Positions 41,503 through 51,225 are shown, counted from the stretch's first letter. The stretch: DNA of 64,000 bases from G963669295 sp963669295 (GCA_963669295.1 OY769938.1:3720001-3784000), one strand, 5' to 3'. The notes: generated by a model not told the origin, from the sequence alone. Program-made: numbers and translations.

Positions 41503-43911
41503 ATGATATTTAAAAGGATTGCCGGTATACTACTGGGTCTTGTTTTTTGGTATTCTTCCTTTGCAGGAAAAGGAACTGAAGAAAGAAAAGTACAGCGACA
41601 AGCTGAAAACCACTTTCAAAAGGAAGAATACACTAAGGCATTGCCATTATATCTACAATTGGATAGTGTAGATCAAAACCCCATGATCGATTATCGAATT
41701 GGGGTATGTTATTACCATTTGGCCGATCGACGTGAGGATGGTATTGATTACCTGGAGCGTTGTTTGCAACAAGCCGATACCCTTAATGAAGCCCGTTACT
41801 ACCTGGCACAACTCTACCACTTAAAATATGATTTCGACCGCGCTATTGAAGAATACCACCGTTTCAAGGAAGGAGTAATACATGATAACATTCAAGACCA
41901 ACAATTGTTGGCAACATTAACCAGCGCCATCGATTACGAAATTGAGCGTTGTAGCTATGGAAAAATAATGCTGGAGAACCCCAGGGAAGTCATCATCGAA
42001 AACCTGGGTGAAGAAATCAACACCGAATTTGCAGAATATGCTCCGGTTATTTCAGTAGATGAAAAAGAATTGATATACACTGGCCGAAAACCTGGTGTTA
42101 AAGGCAATAAAATATCGCCTGATGGTGATTATTATGAAGACATATATCGAGCAAGATTACTGGAAGGAAGCATCTTTGACCCAAGTCGTTTTGATACCGC
42201 ATCTAATCGTGCAGGCTTTTTTTCATTAGTAACCCCATTCCAATACTCAATGCCTAAACCCATGGGAGAAAATATTAATTCCAGTGGGCATGAAGGCGCT
42301 ATTCAACTTTCTCCCGATGGAGAACACCTTTACTTTTATCATGACTTTGATGTTTGGAAATCGAAACGAGAAGATACTACCTGGAGCAAAGCCGAACGAT
42401 TGGGTAAAGAAGTTAATTCTAAAGCCTACGAGCCCAGTGTAGCCATTTCATTAGACGAACAAGTTATGTTTATCGTAAGCGATAAGGAAGGTGGTTTTGG
42501 AGGGCTTGATTTATACCGTTCTGAAAGATTACCCGATGGCACATGGTCGTCTATGGAAAACCTTGGGCCAAGCGTAAATACCCCTTACGATGAAGATGCC
42601 CCTTACGTCGACCCTAATGGCAAAACACTTTATTTTTCCTCAAAAGGGCATTCGAGCATGGGCGGATACGATGTGTTTAAAACGCATTTCGAAAATGGAA
42701 AATGGCATGCTCCCATGAATATGGGGTTCCCGGTAAACACACCAGCCGATGATATCTTTTTTGTGATGACCCCTCGATACAATCGAGCCTATTATTCGTC
42801 AGACAACCTGGATGGTTATGGAGGCATGGACCTGTATCGACTTACTTTTGCCAATGAACGTAACCCGTTGGCTGAAATCAAAGGCCTTGTATTGGAGGGC
42901 GATTCTTTAGTGCCAGCTTATTCGCAAATCACCTTGCTCAATGCCAAAAGCATTGCCCTGGCCGAGCATGAATCAGATTCGGTTACTGGCGACTACTTGT
43001 TGTTGGTGGCACATGGAAAGGAATATGATATGTTGGTGGAGACATCAGGCTTTTTGCCCTATCGGAAGAAATTCACTATTCCTGAGCAGCGGACCTACTT
43101 TCAACTTTATCAGGAAATCCACCATGTTTACCTGTACGATGCTGAAGGAAATATCATCGGTCAGCAAATTACGGTACACAATGCCTTTTTCGATGTTGAA
43201 GGAGAAATGGCAGCTGACACATTGAAAATGCTTTACGATAAAAACCACCCTTACTCAGAATACTTGAAAAACCTGGAGGAGCATCAAAACTATGAAAAGA
43301 TGACTGACGTCAAGTTCTACATCACTGAGGATTCGTTAGCATTATTGATGAGCACTGATTCAACTTTGCGATTCGATTTTCCTCCCAATGCTACCATTTC
43401 CTACTTGAAAGATGGAAAAATAGTAACGGCTTCTCTTGCTGAAGGAGAGCTTTTAGAACGCAGCAAATTTTCTAACGTGAAAGATGTGGTGCTGAACAAC
43501 ATTGAGAACGAAAAAGAGATCGAAAGAATTGTTAATGTTACCACTCACAATGATTCTATTCCCAGCTTGGTATTGTTGTTTGATTTTAATGGGAGCTCTA
43601 TTCTTAACAGCTTTAAACAAGAGTTAGATGCTTTTAGCAACTTCTTAAAAAATAACCAACAATACCATACAGAAGTTATTGGTCATACTGATGGGAAGGG
43701 GGAGCAGAGGTATAACTTGAATCTATCTAAGCGACGAGCAAAAACAGTAATGGAATACTTAAAGGGTAAAGGAATAGCCCATGAACGCATCACTATGCTG
43801 GGACTCGGTGAATCTGATCCTGTAGCCCCTAATCAACTTGAAAACGGTAGCGATAACCCTGAAGGTCGTCGTTTGAATAGAAGGGTAGAGTTTAAGCTTA
43901 TACGTAATTAA
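41503..43911 (+). CDS. PorE-like outer-membrane-associated protein (TPR, PD40 propeller, OmpA domain)
   Basis: 802 residues from ATG 41503 (in-frame upstream codons lack a signal). Signal peptide ends near residue 20. Order of domains: TPR-like helices (about 25-155), a PD40-type beta-propeller (about 170-470; repeated S-P-D-G and Y-F-S-S-K), a short beta domain, then an OmpA-like domain (about 690-802) with V-I-G-H-T-D-G-K-G-E, L-S-K-R-R-A-K and N-P-E-G-R-R-L-N-R-R-V-E-F. This is the layout of PorE, a T9SS-associated periplasmic/outer-membrane component, but paralogues with other jobs exist. Convergent with metX, overlapping by 4 bases. Confidence 0.82.
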   Translation: MIFKRIAGILLGLVFWYSSFAGKGTEERKVQRQAENHFQKEEYTKALPLYLQLDSVDQNPMIDYRIGVCYYHLADRREDGIDYLERCLQQADTLNEARYYLAQLYHLKYDFDRAIEEYHRFKEGVIHDNIQDQQLLATLTSAIDYEIERCSYGKIMLENPREVIIENLGEEINTEFAEYAPVISVDEKELIYTGRKPGVKGNKISPDGDYYEDIYRARLLEGSIFDPSRFDTASNRAGFFSLVTPFQYSMPKPMGENINSSGHEGAIQLSPDGEHLYFYHDFDVWKSKREDTTWSKAERLGKEVNSKAYEPSVAISLDEQVMFIVSDKEGGFGGLDLYRSERLPDGTWSSMENLGPSVNTPYDEDAPYVDPNGKTLYFSSKGHSSMGGYDVFKTHFENGKWHAPMNMGFPVNTPADDIFFVMTPRYNRAYYSSDNLDGYGGMDLYRLTFANERNPLAEIKGLVLEGDSLVPAYSQITLLNAKSIALAEHESDSVTGDYLLLVAHGKEYDMLVETSGFLPYRKKFTIPEQRTYFQLYQEIHHVYLYDAEGNIIGQQITVHNAFFDVEGEMAADTLKMLYDKNHPYSEYLKNLEEHQNYEKMTDVKFYITEDSLALLMSTDSTLRFDFPPNATISYLKDGKIVTASLAEGELLERSKFSNVKDVVLNNIENEKEIERIVNVTTHNDSIPSLVLLFDFNGSSILNSFKQELDAFSNFLKNNQQYHTEVIGHTDGKGEQRYNLNLSKRRAKTVMEYLKGKGIAHERITMLGLGESDPVAPNQLENGSDNPEGRRLNRRVEFKLIRN

Positions 43912-44927
43912 TTGTTCAGGAATTGAGTGATTAAAGCGGTCATTTGCTCAAACTCAATCAAAAAGCCATCATGGCCATAGGGTGAATCCATTTCGTAATA
44001 CGTAGCATTGGCCAAATGTTGTGCTAAATGTTTTTGTTCGGCCGTAGGGCATAAAATATCGCTGGTAATGCCTAGTACTAAAGCACGAGCAGTAATGCTT
44101 TCAAGCAACGCTTCAATGGTAGAGTTCCTATTGCGGGCAATGTTATGACTATCCATGGCTTTGGTCAATAGCCAATAGGCATAAGCATGAAAGCGATCGG
44201 CTAATTTCTCCCCCTGGTATTGTAAATAAGAAGAAGCACTAAAGTGATCGATGCGATCGTCGTGATCGGTTTGAGTATTTACAAAAGTAGCATAGTTGCG
44301 ATAGGTAAGCATACCAATACCCCTACAGGCAATCAACCCTTCTCTGCCAGCATTTGGTGAAGGATCTTTCCAGGTAGCATCGGTTTCAATGGCCTTACGC
44401 TGGGTAGTATGTATAGCAATGCTCCAGGCCGATTCTTTGGCACTGGTAACGGGCAATACAATATGCTCAAACAATTCAGGAGCCTTCAACGTCCATTCCA
44501 ACAATTGATAACCACCCATTGAACCCCCAATACCCAGGTAGATGGAAGTGATGCCCAGGTGCTGTTGCAACAATGCATGGGCTTGTACCATGTCGCGAAT
44601 CGTAACCTGAGGAAAACTGGCAAAATAAGGTTCACCTGTTTTGGGGTTGATGGATAACGGTCCTGAACTACCATAGCACGAACCCAGGATATTGGCACAA
44701 ACAATGAAATACGTTGAAGGGTCTAATAATTTGCCTTCTCCTACTAACCCGCTCCACCAATCTGCTGCATCTGCACTTGCAGTGAGAGCATGAAATACCC
44801 ATACTACATTATTTTTCTCAGCATTCAATGCTCCATAGGTATGGTAAGCGATTTCCAGTTCAGGAAGCTCGCCACCCAATTCTAACGCAAAAGGGGCGGG
44901 TAAACGATATGTTTGAAGCGATGACAT
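43908..44927 (-). CDS. metX: Homoserine O-acetyltransferase
   Basis: 339 residues from ATG 44927, preferred over the ATG at 44948 because a -7 box overlaps the longer start. Alpha/beta-hydrolase fold with nucleophile G-G-S-M-G-G near residue 140, the family mark G-S-C-Y-G-S-S-G-P, and catalytic Asp/His near the C-terminus (G-I-T-S-D-I-L-C-P-T, Y-G-H-D-G-F-L). It activates homoserine with acetyl-CoA (some members use succinyl-CoA). The sulfhydrylase it feeds is encoded divergently. Confidence 0.93.
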   Translation of the reverse strand: MSSLQTYRLPAPFALELGGELPELEIAYHTYGALNAEKNNVVWVFHALTASADAADWWSGLVGEGKLLDPSTYFIVCANILGSCYGSSGPLSINPKTGEPYFASFPQVTIRDMVQAHALLQQHLGITSIYLGIGGSMGGYQLLEWTLKAPELFEHIVLPVTSAKESAWSIAIHTTQRKAIETDATWKDPSPNAGREGLIACRGIGMLTYRNYATFVNTQTDHDDRIDHFSASSYLQYQGEKLADRFHAYAYWLLTKAMDSHNIARNRNSTIEALLESITARALVLGITSDILCPTAEQKHLAQHLANATYYEMDSPYGHDGFLIEFEQMTALITQFLNN

Positions 44928-44945
44928 TGGTACTTTATCGTGCGG

Positions 44946-44953
44946 CAAAACTA
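44946..44953 (-). promoter_or_regulatory. -7 box of the metX promoter
   Basis: TAGTTTTG on the minus strand, 18 bases ahead of the ATG at 44927. The leader RNA would be too short for a riboswitch. No convincing -33 element is at 19-21 bases. Confidence 0.5.
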
Positions 44954-45008
44954 AGAAAATTTAAAGCTGTTGGGCAGCTCAATAACTACTCTGTGATGAG
45001 AAAGATTC

Positions 45009-45016
45009 TATCTTTG
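45009..45016 (+). promoter_or_regulatory. -7 box of the osmC-metZ promoter
   Basis: TATCTTTG, 30 bases ahead of the osmC ATG. No clear -33 match upstream. Confidence 0.45.
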
Positions 45017-45046
45017 CCCTAGTGCTTTAACCCAAAAAAGATTCCT

Positions 45047-45475
45047 ATGAAAGTAGCATTAAAACAGTTGAACAATGCGTATCATTTTGAGGCAGTGAAC
45101 CAAGACGGCAATACCGTACAAATGGATGCAGCACCATCCATCGGTGGCGAAAATAAGGGAGTTCGCCCGATGCAAATGCTACTCATGGCGCTAGGAGGAT
45201 GTAGTGGTATCGACATTGTTTTAATATTAAAACGCCAACGACAAGAGGTGGAAGACATCAGCATGGAAATTGAGGGAGACCGGCAGGAAGGGCACGAGCC
45301 CAATCTGTTTGAAAAGATTAAAGTACACTTTAAGATTGATGGTGCCGCATTAAATCGGGCAAAAGTAGAAAGGGCAGTTAGCCTTTCGATGGACAAATAC
45401 TGCTCGGTAGCCAAAACGCTTGAAAAAACAGCGACCATCGATTATACCATCACCCTGAACGGAGAACAGTTATGA
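45047..45475 (+). CDS. OsmC/Ohr-family protein
   Basis: 142 residues. The family mark is M-A-L-G-G-C-S-G-I-D with the first redox Cys near residue 48, and the second Cys in S-M-D-K-Y-C-S-V-A near residue 121; E-I-E-G-D-R is also conserved. OsmC proteins reduce organic hydroperoxides or may move thiol compounds. Its stop overlaps metZ by ATGA, so it is co-translated with a sulfur-assimilation gene, a pairing that suggests a role in thiol chemistry. Confidence 0.9.
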   Translation: MKVALKQLNNAYHFEAVNQDGNTVQMDAAPSIGGENKGVRPMQMLLMALGGCSGIDIVLILKRQRQEVEDISMEIEGDRQEGHEPNLFEKIKVHFKIDGAALNRAKVERAVSLSMDKYCSVAKTLEKTATIDYTITLNGEQL

Positions 45476-46635
45476 GCAAGCAATTTGAAACAGAAGCGAT
45501 TAGAACGCAAGCTGAAACCACACAGCACAAAGAACATGCAGTACCTATGTACCTCACCTCCAGTTTTGTATTCGACGATGCTGAGGAAATGCGTGCAGCT
45601 TTTGCCGATGAGGTAGAACGCAACATATACAGCCGCTTCACCAACCCCAACTCCAATGAGTTCATCGATAAGCTGTGCAAAATGGAAGGGGCAGAAGCAG
45701 GTTATGCTACCGCTTCAGGTATGGCGGCAGTATTTGCCACCTTTGGTGCACTGCTGAAAAGTGGCGACCATATTCTTTCTTGCCGATCTATCTTTGGTTC
45801 TACCCATACTGTGCTTACGAAAATTTTGCCCAAATGGAACATTACTCATACCTATGCTGATTTAAATGATACCAGTTCGTGGAAGACATTGGTGCAAGAA
45901 AACACCAGGCTCTTGTACGTTGAAACTCCAACCAATCCCGGTGTTGATCTGGTAGATTTGGAATGGCTTGGTGCATTTGCAAAAGAGCATCACTTAATAT
46001 TGGTGGTCGATAATTGTTTTGCTACCCCATACCTACAGCAACCCATTCGGTTTGGTGCCGATCTTGTAGTGCATTCGGCTACTAAATACATCGATGGACA
46101 AGGACGTGTATTGGGAGGAGCAGTTGTAGGGAAGAAAGCGTTGATAAAAGAGGTGTATGGCTTTTCGCGCAGTACAGGCCCAGCATTGTCGCCTTTTAAT
46201 GCATGGGTGCTTTCTAAAAGCCTGGAAACGCTAGCGGTACGCATGGATCGTCATTCCGAAAATGCATTGCAACTGGCTCAATTTTTAGCTAACCACCAAC
46301 AGGTGGAATCAGTAAAATATCCCTTTCTCCCTTCACACCCTCAATATGCTATTGCGCAAAAACAAATGCGTGCAGGTGGAGGCATTGTTACTTTTGAAAT
46401 AAAAGGAGGATTGGAAAAAGGCCGCGACTTCTTAAACCGCATCGAGATGTGTTCGCTTACTGCTAACCTTGGTGATGTGCGTACCATTGTTACGCACCCG
46501 GCCTCTACTACACATGCTAAACTTACAGAAGAAGAGCGACTGGCTTCGGGCATCACTCCTGGGTTAATCCGTGTTTCGGTAGGGCTGGAACATATTGCCG
46601 ATATCCAAAGTGATATTGCTCAAGCCTTGTTGTAA
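45472..46635 (+). CDS. metZ: O-acyl-homoserine sulfhydrylase (MetZ type)
   Basis: 387 residues, Cys/Met metabolism PLP family. PLP lysine in H-S-A-T-K-Y-I-D-G-Q-G-R; other marks Y-S-R-F-T-N-P-N, A-T-A-S-G-M-A-A-V, E-T-P-T-N-P. S-F-V-F-D-D-A-E near the N-terminus and Y-I-D-G-Q-G-R resemble O-succinylhomoserine sulfhydrylases (MetZ) more than MetY. It makes homocysteine from acylated homoserine and sulfide, so it uses the product of the sulfite reductase operon at 25-29 kb. Start overlaps osmC stop. Confidence 0.88.
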   Translation: MSKQFETEAIRTQAETTQHKEHAVPMYLTSSFVFDDAEEMRAAFADEVERNIYSRFTNPNSNEFIDKLCKMEGAEAGYATASGMAAVFATFGALLKSGDHILSCRSIFGSTHTVLTKILPKWNITHTYADLNDTSSWKTLVQENTRLLYVETPTNPGVDLVDLEWLGAFAKEHHLILVVDNCFATPYLQQPIRFGADLVVHSATKYIDGQGRVLGGAVVGKKALIKEVYGFSRSTGPALSPFNAWVLSKSLETLAVRMDRHSENALQLAQFLANHQQVESVKYPFLPSHPQYAIAQKQMRAGGGIVTFEIKGGLEKGRDFLNRIEMCSLTANLGDVRTIVTHPASTTHAKLTEEERLASGITPGLIRVSVGLEHIADIQSDIAQALL

Positions 46636-46800
46636 AACTTGTAAGGCAGTGAATCCCTTCTTTTTTACAACTTACTAAATGGCATAGAATTAATTTTCTT
46701 AAGTAATAATTATTGCCTAAATTATTCAAGGAATAGAATCAACAACACAACAATCAATTGCTTTCCAAACTTGTAATTGATTGAGGAAGGTCACTCTCGA

Positions 46801-48336
46801 ATGAAGTATATTATCATTGCAATACTGCTATTTGGCAGCTCAATGGGGTATGCGCAAAAAGGATTTAATAAAGCGCAAAAAGCTACCTGGGCCAATGCCA
46901 ATCTTGCACTCGAACAGGGCGATTACTTAATGGCAACTCAACTGTACCAGGAGTTGTATACCATCAAACCTGAGTGGGGAGAGCTTAATTATAAGTTAGG
47001 GCTTTGCTACCTGCATTTGCCTGGTGCTACCGATCGTGCCATCAATTACCTAAACCTGGCAAAAGTTAACGAGCATGTAGAAGCCCTTTTTTACCTGGGA
47101 CGAGCCTACCATGAACAAATGAACTTCAAGAAAGCATCGTTGCATTATCGCTTGTACAAAGATCATCCCGAAAAGCAAAAAACAGTAGAAGAAGTAGATT
47201 GGTACATGTCGATGACACACAATGCAAAAGAAGCCATTGGCACACCGCACCAGGTAAATATTAGTAATCTTGGTCAGTACATCAATACTCGTGGCAACGA
47301 ATTGCATCCTATCATTGTTGGCGATCGCAGTCATCTTTATTTTTCTTCCCGAACCCCTTATGCAGAAAGGCGTGATTTAGACATCTTTTTTGCATACGAT
47401 TTAGATGGCGATTGGAGTCCACCTCAGGCATTGTATGGTGGAATCAATACACCTCAAAATGAAGTGGTGGTAGGAGTTACTTTTGATGGCCATTCAATGT
47501 TGTTTAATCGCAGTGCCTCAGGCATAGAAATGGGCGATTTATACATTGTGAATTATGACTCCAAGGGTTGGGGGACACCACAAAAATTGAGCGATCAAGT
47601 CAATTCAGAACATGCGGAATCAGGAGCTGGCATTAGTGCAGCAGGTGGAGTAATTTATTTTTCCTCGAACCGCCCGGGAGGAATAGGGGGGAAGGACCTT
47701 TGGCGTATCATTAAAATGGGCAATGGTGAATGGTCGTTGCCTCAAAATATTGGAGGGCCAATCAATACCGAATACGATGAAGATGCTCCATTCTTAAGCC
47801 CATATGGCAATGAGTTGTATTTCTCTTCCAATGGCCATCAATCAATTGGCGGAACAGACATTTTTAAAAGCACTATTACTAAAACAGGCACCTGGGATGA
47901 ACCGGTTTCACTGGGGTACCCCATTAACTCTACCCGCAACGATCGTAGTTTTACCATTAACGAAGAAGGAACCATTGGTTATTTCGATGCCGTAAAAAAA
48001 GATACAGAAGGTGGAACTGATTTATACCAGGTAGATCTTCGTTCACACGACGATTTGTTGACTCCTGTAAAGGTGGTGTACAACGATTCAACTGCTGCCA
48101 AAAATTATAAAGGAGTAGTGTATTTATGCGACAATGCTACTGGCGATATTTATGGAAAATACCGCCCCAATAAAAATGGTGAATTTTTACTCATCATTAG
48201 TCCTGATATCATCTATTCCATTGAGTTTAAAAACGATGATGACATCAAACATCAAGATCATTTGAGTATCGATCGAAAAGAGGCCGGACATTCATTATTG
48301 AAGCGGCAATATTTTATCAAACCGGAAAAAATGTAA
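46801..48336 (+). CDS. TPR/PD40 propeller protein, without OmpA domain
   Basis: 511 residues from ATG 46801. Signal peptide ends G-Y-A-Q. TPR-like helices (about 20-145) and a PD40-type propeller (about 170-430: S-S-R-T-P-Y-A, S-S-N-R-P-G-G-I-G-G-K-D-L-W, S-S-N-G-H-Q-S-I-G-G-T-D), followed by a short beta domain to the end. The layout resembles the PorE-like protein at 41503 but it stops before any OmpA domain, so it would not bind peptidoglycan itself. It may form a sub-complex with envelope partners. Confidence 0.78.
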   Translation: MKYIIIAILLFGSSMGYAQKGFNKAQKATWANANLALEQGDYLMATQLYQELYTIKPEWGELNYKLGLCYLHLPGATDRAINYLNLAKVNEHVEALFYLGRAYHEQMNFKKASLHYRLYKDHPEKQKTVEEVDWYMSMTHNAKEAIGTPHQVNISNLGQYINTRGNELHPIIVGDRSHLYFSSRTPYAERRDLDIFFAYDLDGDWSPPQALYGGINTPQNEVVVGVTFDGHSMLFNRSASGIEMGDLYIVNYDSKGWGTPQKLSDQVNSEHAESGAGISAAGGVIYFSSNRPGGIGGKDLWRIIKMGNGEWSLPQNIGGPINTEYDEDAPFLSPYGNELYFSSNGHQSIGGTDIFKSTITKTGTWDEPVSLGYPINSTRNDRSFTINEEGTIGYFDAVKKDTEGGTDLYQVDLRSHDDLLTPVKVVYNDSTAAKNYKGVVYLCDNATGDIYGKYRPNKNGEFLLIISPDIIYSIEFKNDDDIKHQDHLSIDRKEAGHSLLKRQYFIKPEKM

Positions 48337-48406
48337 ATAAACTGTTTCTGTTGTGTTCCTTTTTTGCTCTTTTGCATTACATTGGTAGCACAAACAAAGT
48401 TCGATA

Positions 48407-48976
48407 TTGGAGAGCGGTAAATCATCTCGACTAAAAGAAGAAGCACAGCAAATAGAGGCTGCTAAAAGCAACCCCGAACGCTTTGCACCGCTGTACGATA
48501 AATATTACAAACCCATTTTCATTTTCATCTTTAAACGAGTATCTGACAAGGAGTTAACCGCTGATATTACATCAAAGGTGTTTTTGAAGGCATTGTTGAA
48601 CCTTGATAAGTATAAGTTTCAAGGCTTTCCATTTTCTTCATGGCTTTATCGCATTGCAGTAAATGAAGTCAATATGCACTACCGCAAAGCAAAAAAGGTA
48701 GTAGAGGTACGGATTACCGAGCATAACTTCAATCTGTTAGCAGATGAGATAGAGGAGCAACCGGATGAAAGCAGCCAACAATTACTATTGGAGGCCATGA
48801 ATGAATTAACCCTTGAACAATCACAATTGGTAGAATTACGCTTTTTCGAAAAATATTCATTCAAGGAGATTGGAGAAATACTTGAAATTACTGAGGCGAA
48901 TGCCAAGGTAAGACTGTATCGTGTGCTCGACAAACTGAAAAAAAGTATTACATTAAAGCGCAGTAAAACCCAATGA
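48407..48976 (+). CDS. ECF-type RNA polymerase sigma factor
   Basis: 189 residues, from a TTG start at 48407; a TAG lies 18 bases upstream in frame and the only candidate starts between are TTG and ATA, so this is the start although unusual. Region 2 (Y-D-K-Y-Y-K-P-I-F-I-F with F-P-F-S-S-W-L-Y-R-I-A-V-N-E) and region 4 (L-T-L-E-Q-S-Q-L-V-E-L-R-F-F-E, then E-I-G-E-I-L-E-I-T-E-A-N-A-K-V-R) are clear. No anti-sigma factor of known type follows; the next gene encodes a small membrane protein that overlaps it (ATGA). Confidence 0.9.
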   Translation: MESGKSSRLKEEAQQIEAAKSNPERFAPLYDKYYKPIFIFIFKRVSDKELTADITSKVFLKALLNLDKYKFQGFPFSSWLYRIAVNEVNMHYRKAKKVVEVRITEHNFNLLADEIEEQPDESSQQLLLEAMNELTLEQSQLVELRFFEKYSFKEIGEILEITEANAKVRLYRVLDKLKKSITLKRSKTQ

Positions 48977-49236
48977 GGGAGTATAAAATACATAAAGCCC
49001 CAGTTGAGGAACAGTTGACGGATCAAGACATCAATCAGCACAAAGACTTTGGTAAACTTACGGCCAATTACGACCGTATAACAAAGCCACCTACCAAACC
49101 TTTGTACAAAGATCCCAAAGCTTTCTTAGGGTTGGTATTAATCCTCATCATCGTGTATTTATTGATGATGGCTGAAGCTGAAGAACAGCAGCAAAACAAT
49201 ACCAACACCAATCCCACTGAGCAAGTGCAGGAATAA
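48973..49236 (+). CDS. Small single-pass membrane protein coupled to the sigma factor gene
   Basis: 87 residues; ATG overlaps the sigma factor stop. Charged N-terminal half, one transmembrane helix at about residues 51-66 (F-L-G-L-V-L-I-L-I-I-V-Y-L-L-M-M), then a short acidic/Gln/Asn tail. The membrane location and coupling suggest it could restrain or sense for the sigma factor, but it has no anti-sigma domain that I recognise. Confidence 0.65.
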   Translation: MREYKIHKAPVEEQLTDQDINQHKDFGKLTANYDRITKPPTKPLYKDPKAFLGLVLILIIVYLLMMAEAEEQQQNNTNTNPTEQVQE

Positions 49237-49462
49237 TTTCCGGCATTGCTGTTTCTTTTTCGATTTCCTGCATTATAGTAGTAGAAACCAGTTGCGGAAC
49301 GGCTTCTTTTAGACAGTTAGGTGCCTGCCCTGGATTTATAGCAAGGGATCTATGGGCGGGCGCTTAACGCACCAAGCAACAAACATAAAAGTATGTGTAA
49401 TGAATTCGAATGTACTCGAACAGGCATTGCTATACCCAAATACAAACCTAAAATAACACGAC

Positions 49463-51076
49463 ATGGCAGGAGCAAAATTATCACCCAGGCAAAAGATGAT
49501 CGGCATGATGTATCTAGTGCTTACCGCATTATTGGCCCTTAACGTTTCTAAGGATATTTTAGAAGCATTTGTGCTAGTAAATAACGGATTAGAGCGCACC
49601 ATCGAAAACTTCAATGACAAGAACGAAGCCCTTTATACCAGCTTTGATCAAGCCAAAAGTGTAGACCCTGAAAAGGTAACTCCTTTCTGGAATAAAGCGC
49701 AAGAGGCAAGACAACATGCTAAGGAACTGGTAGAATATATCGAAGACATTAAAGTAAAACTTATCATGGAAACCGATGGGTTAGAACCTACAGTTGCTGA
49801 CACCATTGGATTGGAGTATGTGAGCAAGAAAGACGATTACGATACTCCTACCAACATTATGATTGGAGACTCGGAAGACGGATCGGCAGGCTTGTCACGT
49901 GAGTTGAAGGAAAAACTGCATGAATATAAAGGGAAGCTCACCAATTTATTGGATGAAGAAGATCGCTACATTCTTGATTTTGAATTGCTAACCGAAGGGG
50001 CAGTGGTAGATGATGTAGTTATGAATTGGGAGATGAATAACTTTTACCATACTCCACTGGCTGCATCAGTAGTATTGTTGTCGAAACTGCAAAATGATGT
50101 GAAAAATGTAGAATACGATGTGGTGAGTAGACTTTTTAAGTCGTTTAAGAAAAAGGAAATTCCTTTCGATACGGTAGTGGCCAAAGTAGTAGCACCATCC
50201 AACTACATCATGTTGGGTGAAGAGTATAAAGCAGAAGTTTTTTTGGCGGCATACAGCCGAACACAAGTTCCACAAATCATGCTGGGAGATGTAGGAGCAA
50301 ACAATGAAGTAAATAATGTAACAGGTACAATACCAGTAGAAGAAGGTATGGGGCAGTATGTGGTAAAAACCGACCGTGAAGGCATTCATGAGTACAGCGG
50401 TACCATCAACTTAACATTGCCTACCGGAGAAGTAGAGCGACATCCATTCAAATCAGAATATATTGTAGCACGACCAGCTGCAACGGTATCGGCTACGAAA
50501 ATGAATGTATTGTACAAAGGCATTAAAAATCCCATTTCAGTTTCAGTTCCCGGAGTGCCCGAAAGTAGGGTTAAGGTAAGCATGACTGGAGGAAGCTTAA
50601 GAAGAACAGGCAATGGTACCTACGATGCTACGGTATCTAACAGCACTCGAGGAAGGGTAAAAGTGGTGGTAAGTGCCACCATGCAAGATGGTACTACCAG
50701 ACGTATGGGAGAAATGGAATACCGCATTAAAAATTTACCTAAGCCATTTGCTTCTACCAATAATGGATTGGCAGGGTCGGCAAAGAGTAAGAAGAACAGC
50801 CTGGCGCAAATTATGCGCGTACAGGCTACCTATGGCAAAGACTTCTTGTTTGAATTGCCTGCGCCAAGAATCGTATCGTGTAGCATTGGTTTTCAAAAAG
50901 GAGGTAGGCCAATGCCAGATCGAAAAATTAGAGGAGGGAATGTGCAAGAAATCATTTCACACGTGCGCAAAAAATTGAAGCCCGGGGATAAAATATACCT
51001 GACCGAAATAAAAGGAAAAGGAGCCGATGGCATCGTACATCCGCTGGGACCAATTATTATCACTGTTACCAATTAA
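49463..51076 (+). CDS. gldM: GldM/PorM-family protein, stand-alone copy
   Basis: 537 residues. The N-terminus has the family mark L-S-P-R-Q-K-M-I-G-M-M-Y-L-V-L-T-A-L-L-A-L-N-V with the inner-membrane helix at about 12-33. The periplasmic part has a helical region and several beta-sandwich domains, ending in the GldM C-terminal domain (I-I-I-T-V-T-N). GldM with GldL forms the T9SS and gliding motor that uses proton-motive force. The usual neighbours gldK, gldL and gldN are absent, so this may be a second copy with a separate role. Followed by a terminator. Confidence 0.9.
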   Translation: MAGAKLSPRQKMIGMMYLVLTALLALNVSKDILEAFVLVNNGLERTIENFNDKNEALYTSFDQAKSVDPEKVTPFWNKAQEARQHAKELVEYIEDIKVKLIMETDGLEPTVADTIGLEYVSKKDDYDTPTNIMIGDSEDGSAGLSRELKEKLHEYKGKLTNLLDEEDRYILDFELLTEGAVVDDVVMNWEMNNFYHTPLAASVVLLSKLQNDVKNVEYDVVSRLFKSFKKKEIPFDTVVAKVVAPSNYIMLGEEYKAEVFLAAYSRTQVPQIMLGDVGANNEVNNVTGTIPVEEGMGQYVVKTDREGIHEYSGTINLTLPTGEVERHPFKSEYIVARPAATVSATKMNVLYKGIKNPISVSVPGVPESRVKVSMTGGSLRRTGNGTYDATVSNSTRGRVKVVVSATMQDGTTRRMGEMEYRIKNLPKPFASTNNGLAGSAKSKKNSLAQIMRVQATYGKDFLFELPAPRIVSCSIGFQKGGRPMPDRKIRGGNVQEIISHVRKKLKPGDKIYLTEIKGKGADGIVHPLGPIIITVTN

Positions 51077-51108
51077 ATACAACAGGCGCTCCGGGTCGAT
51101 AGGCTCTG

Positions 51109-51144
51109 AAAACCCATCTTGTTAATGATTAAGGTGGGTTTTTT
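51109..51144 (+). terminator. Rho-independent terminator after the GldM gene
   Basis: AAAACCCATCTT (51109-51120) pairs with AAGGTGGGTTTT (51131-51142) with one G-T-type mismatch, then T. It separates gldM from the trp promoter. Confidence 0.75.
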
Positions 51145-51225
51145 ATGGGAAATATTTTATGGCCGCTTAAAATACTTCCCCTAAAGGGGAAGGGAAAACT
51201 TAGCATAAAAATTTAGGATAAACGC

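Noticed and set aside
44928..45046. SAM-II-type riboswitch before metX
   Set aside because: A -7 box (TAGTTTTG, 44953-44946) lies only 18 bases before the ATG, leaving too short a leader, and the conserved SAM-II pseudoknot words are not found.
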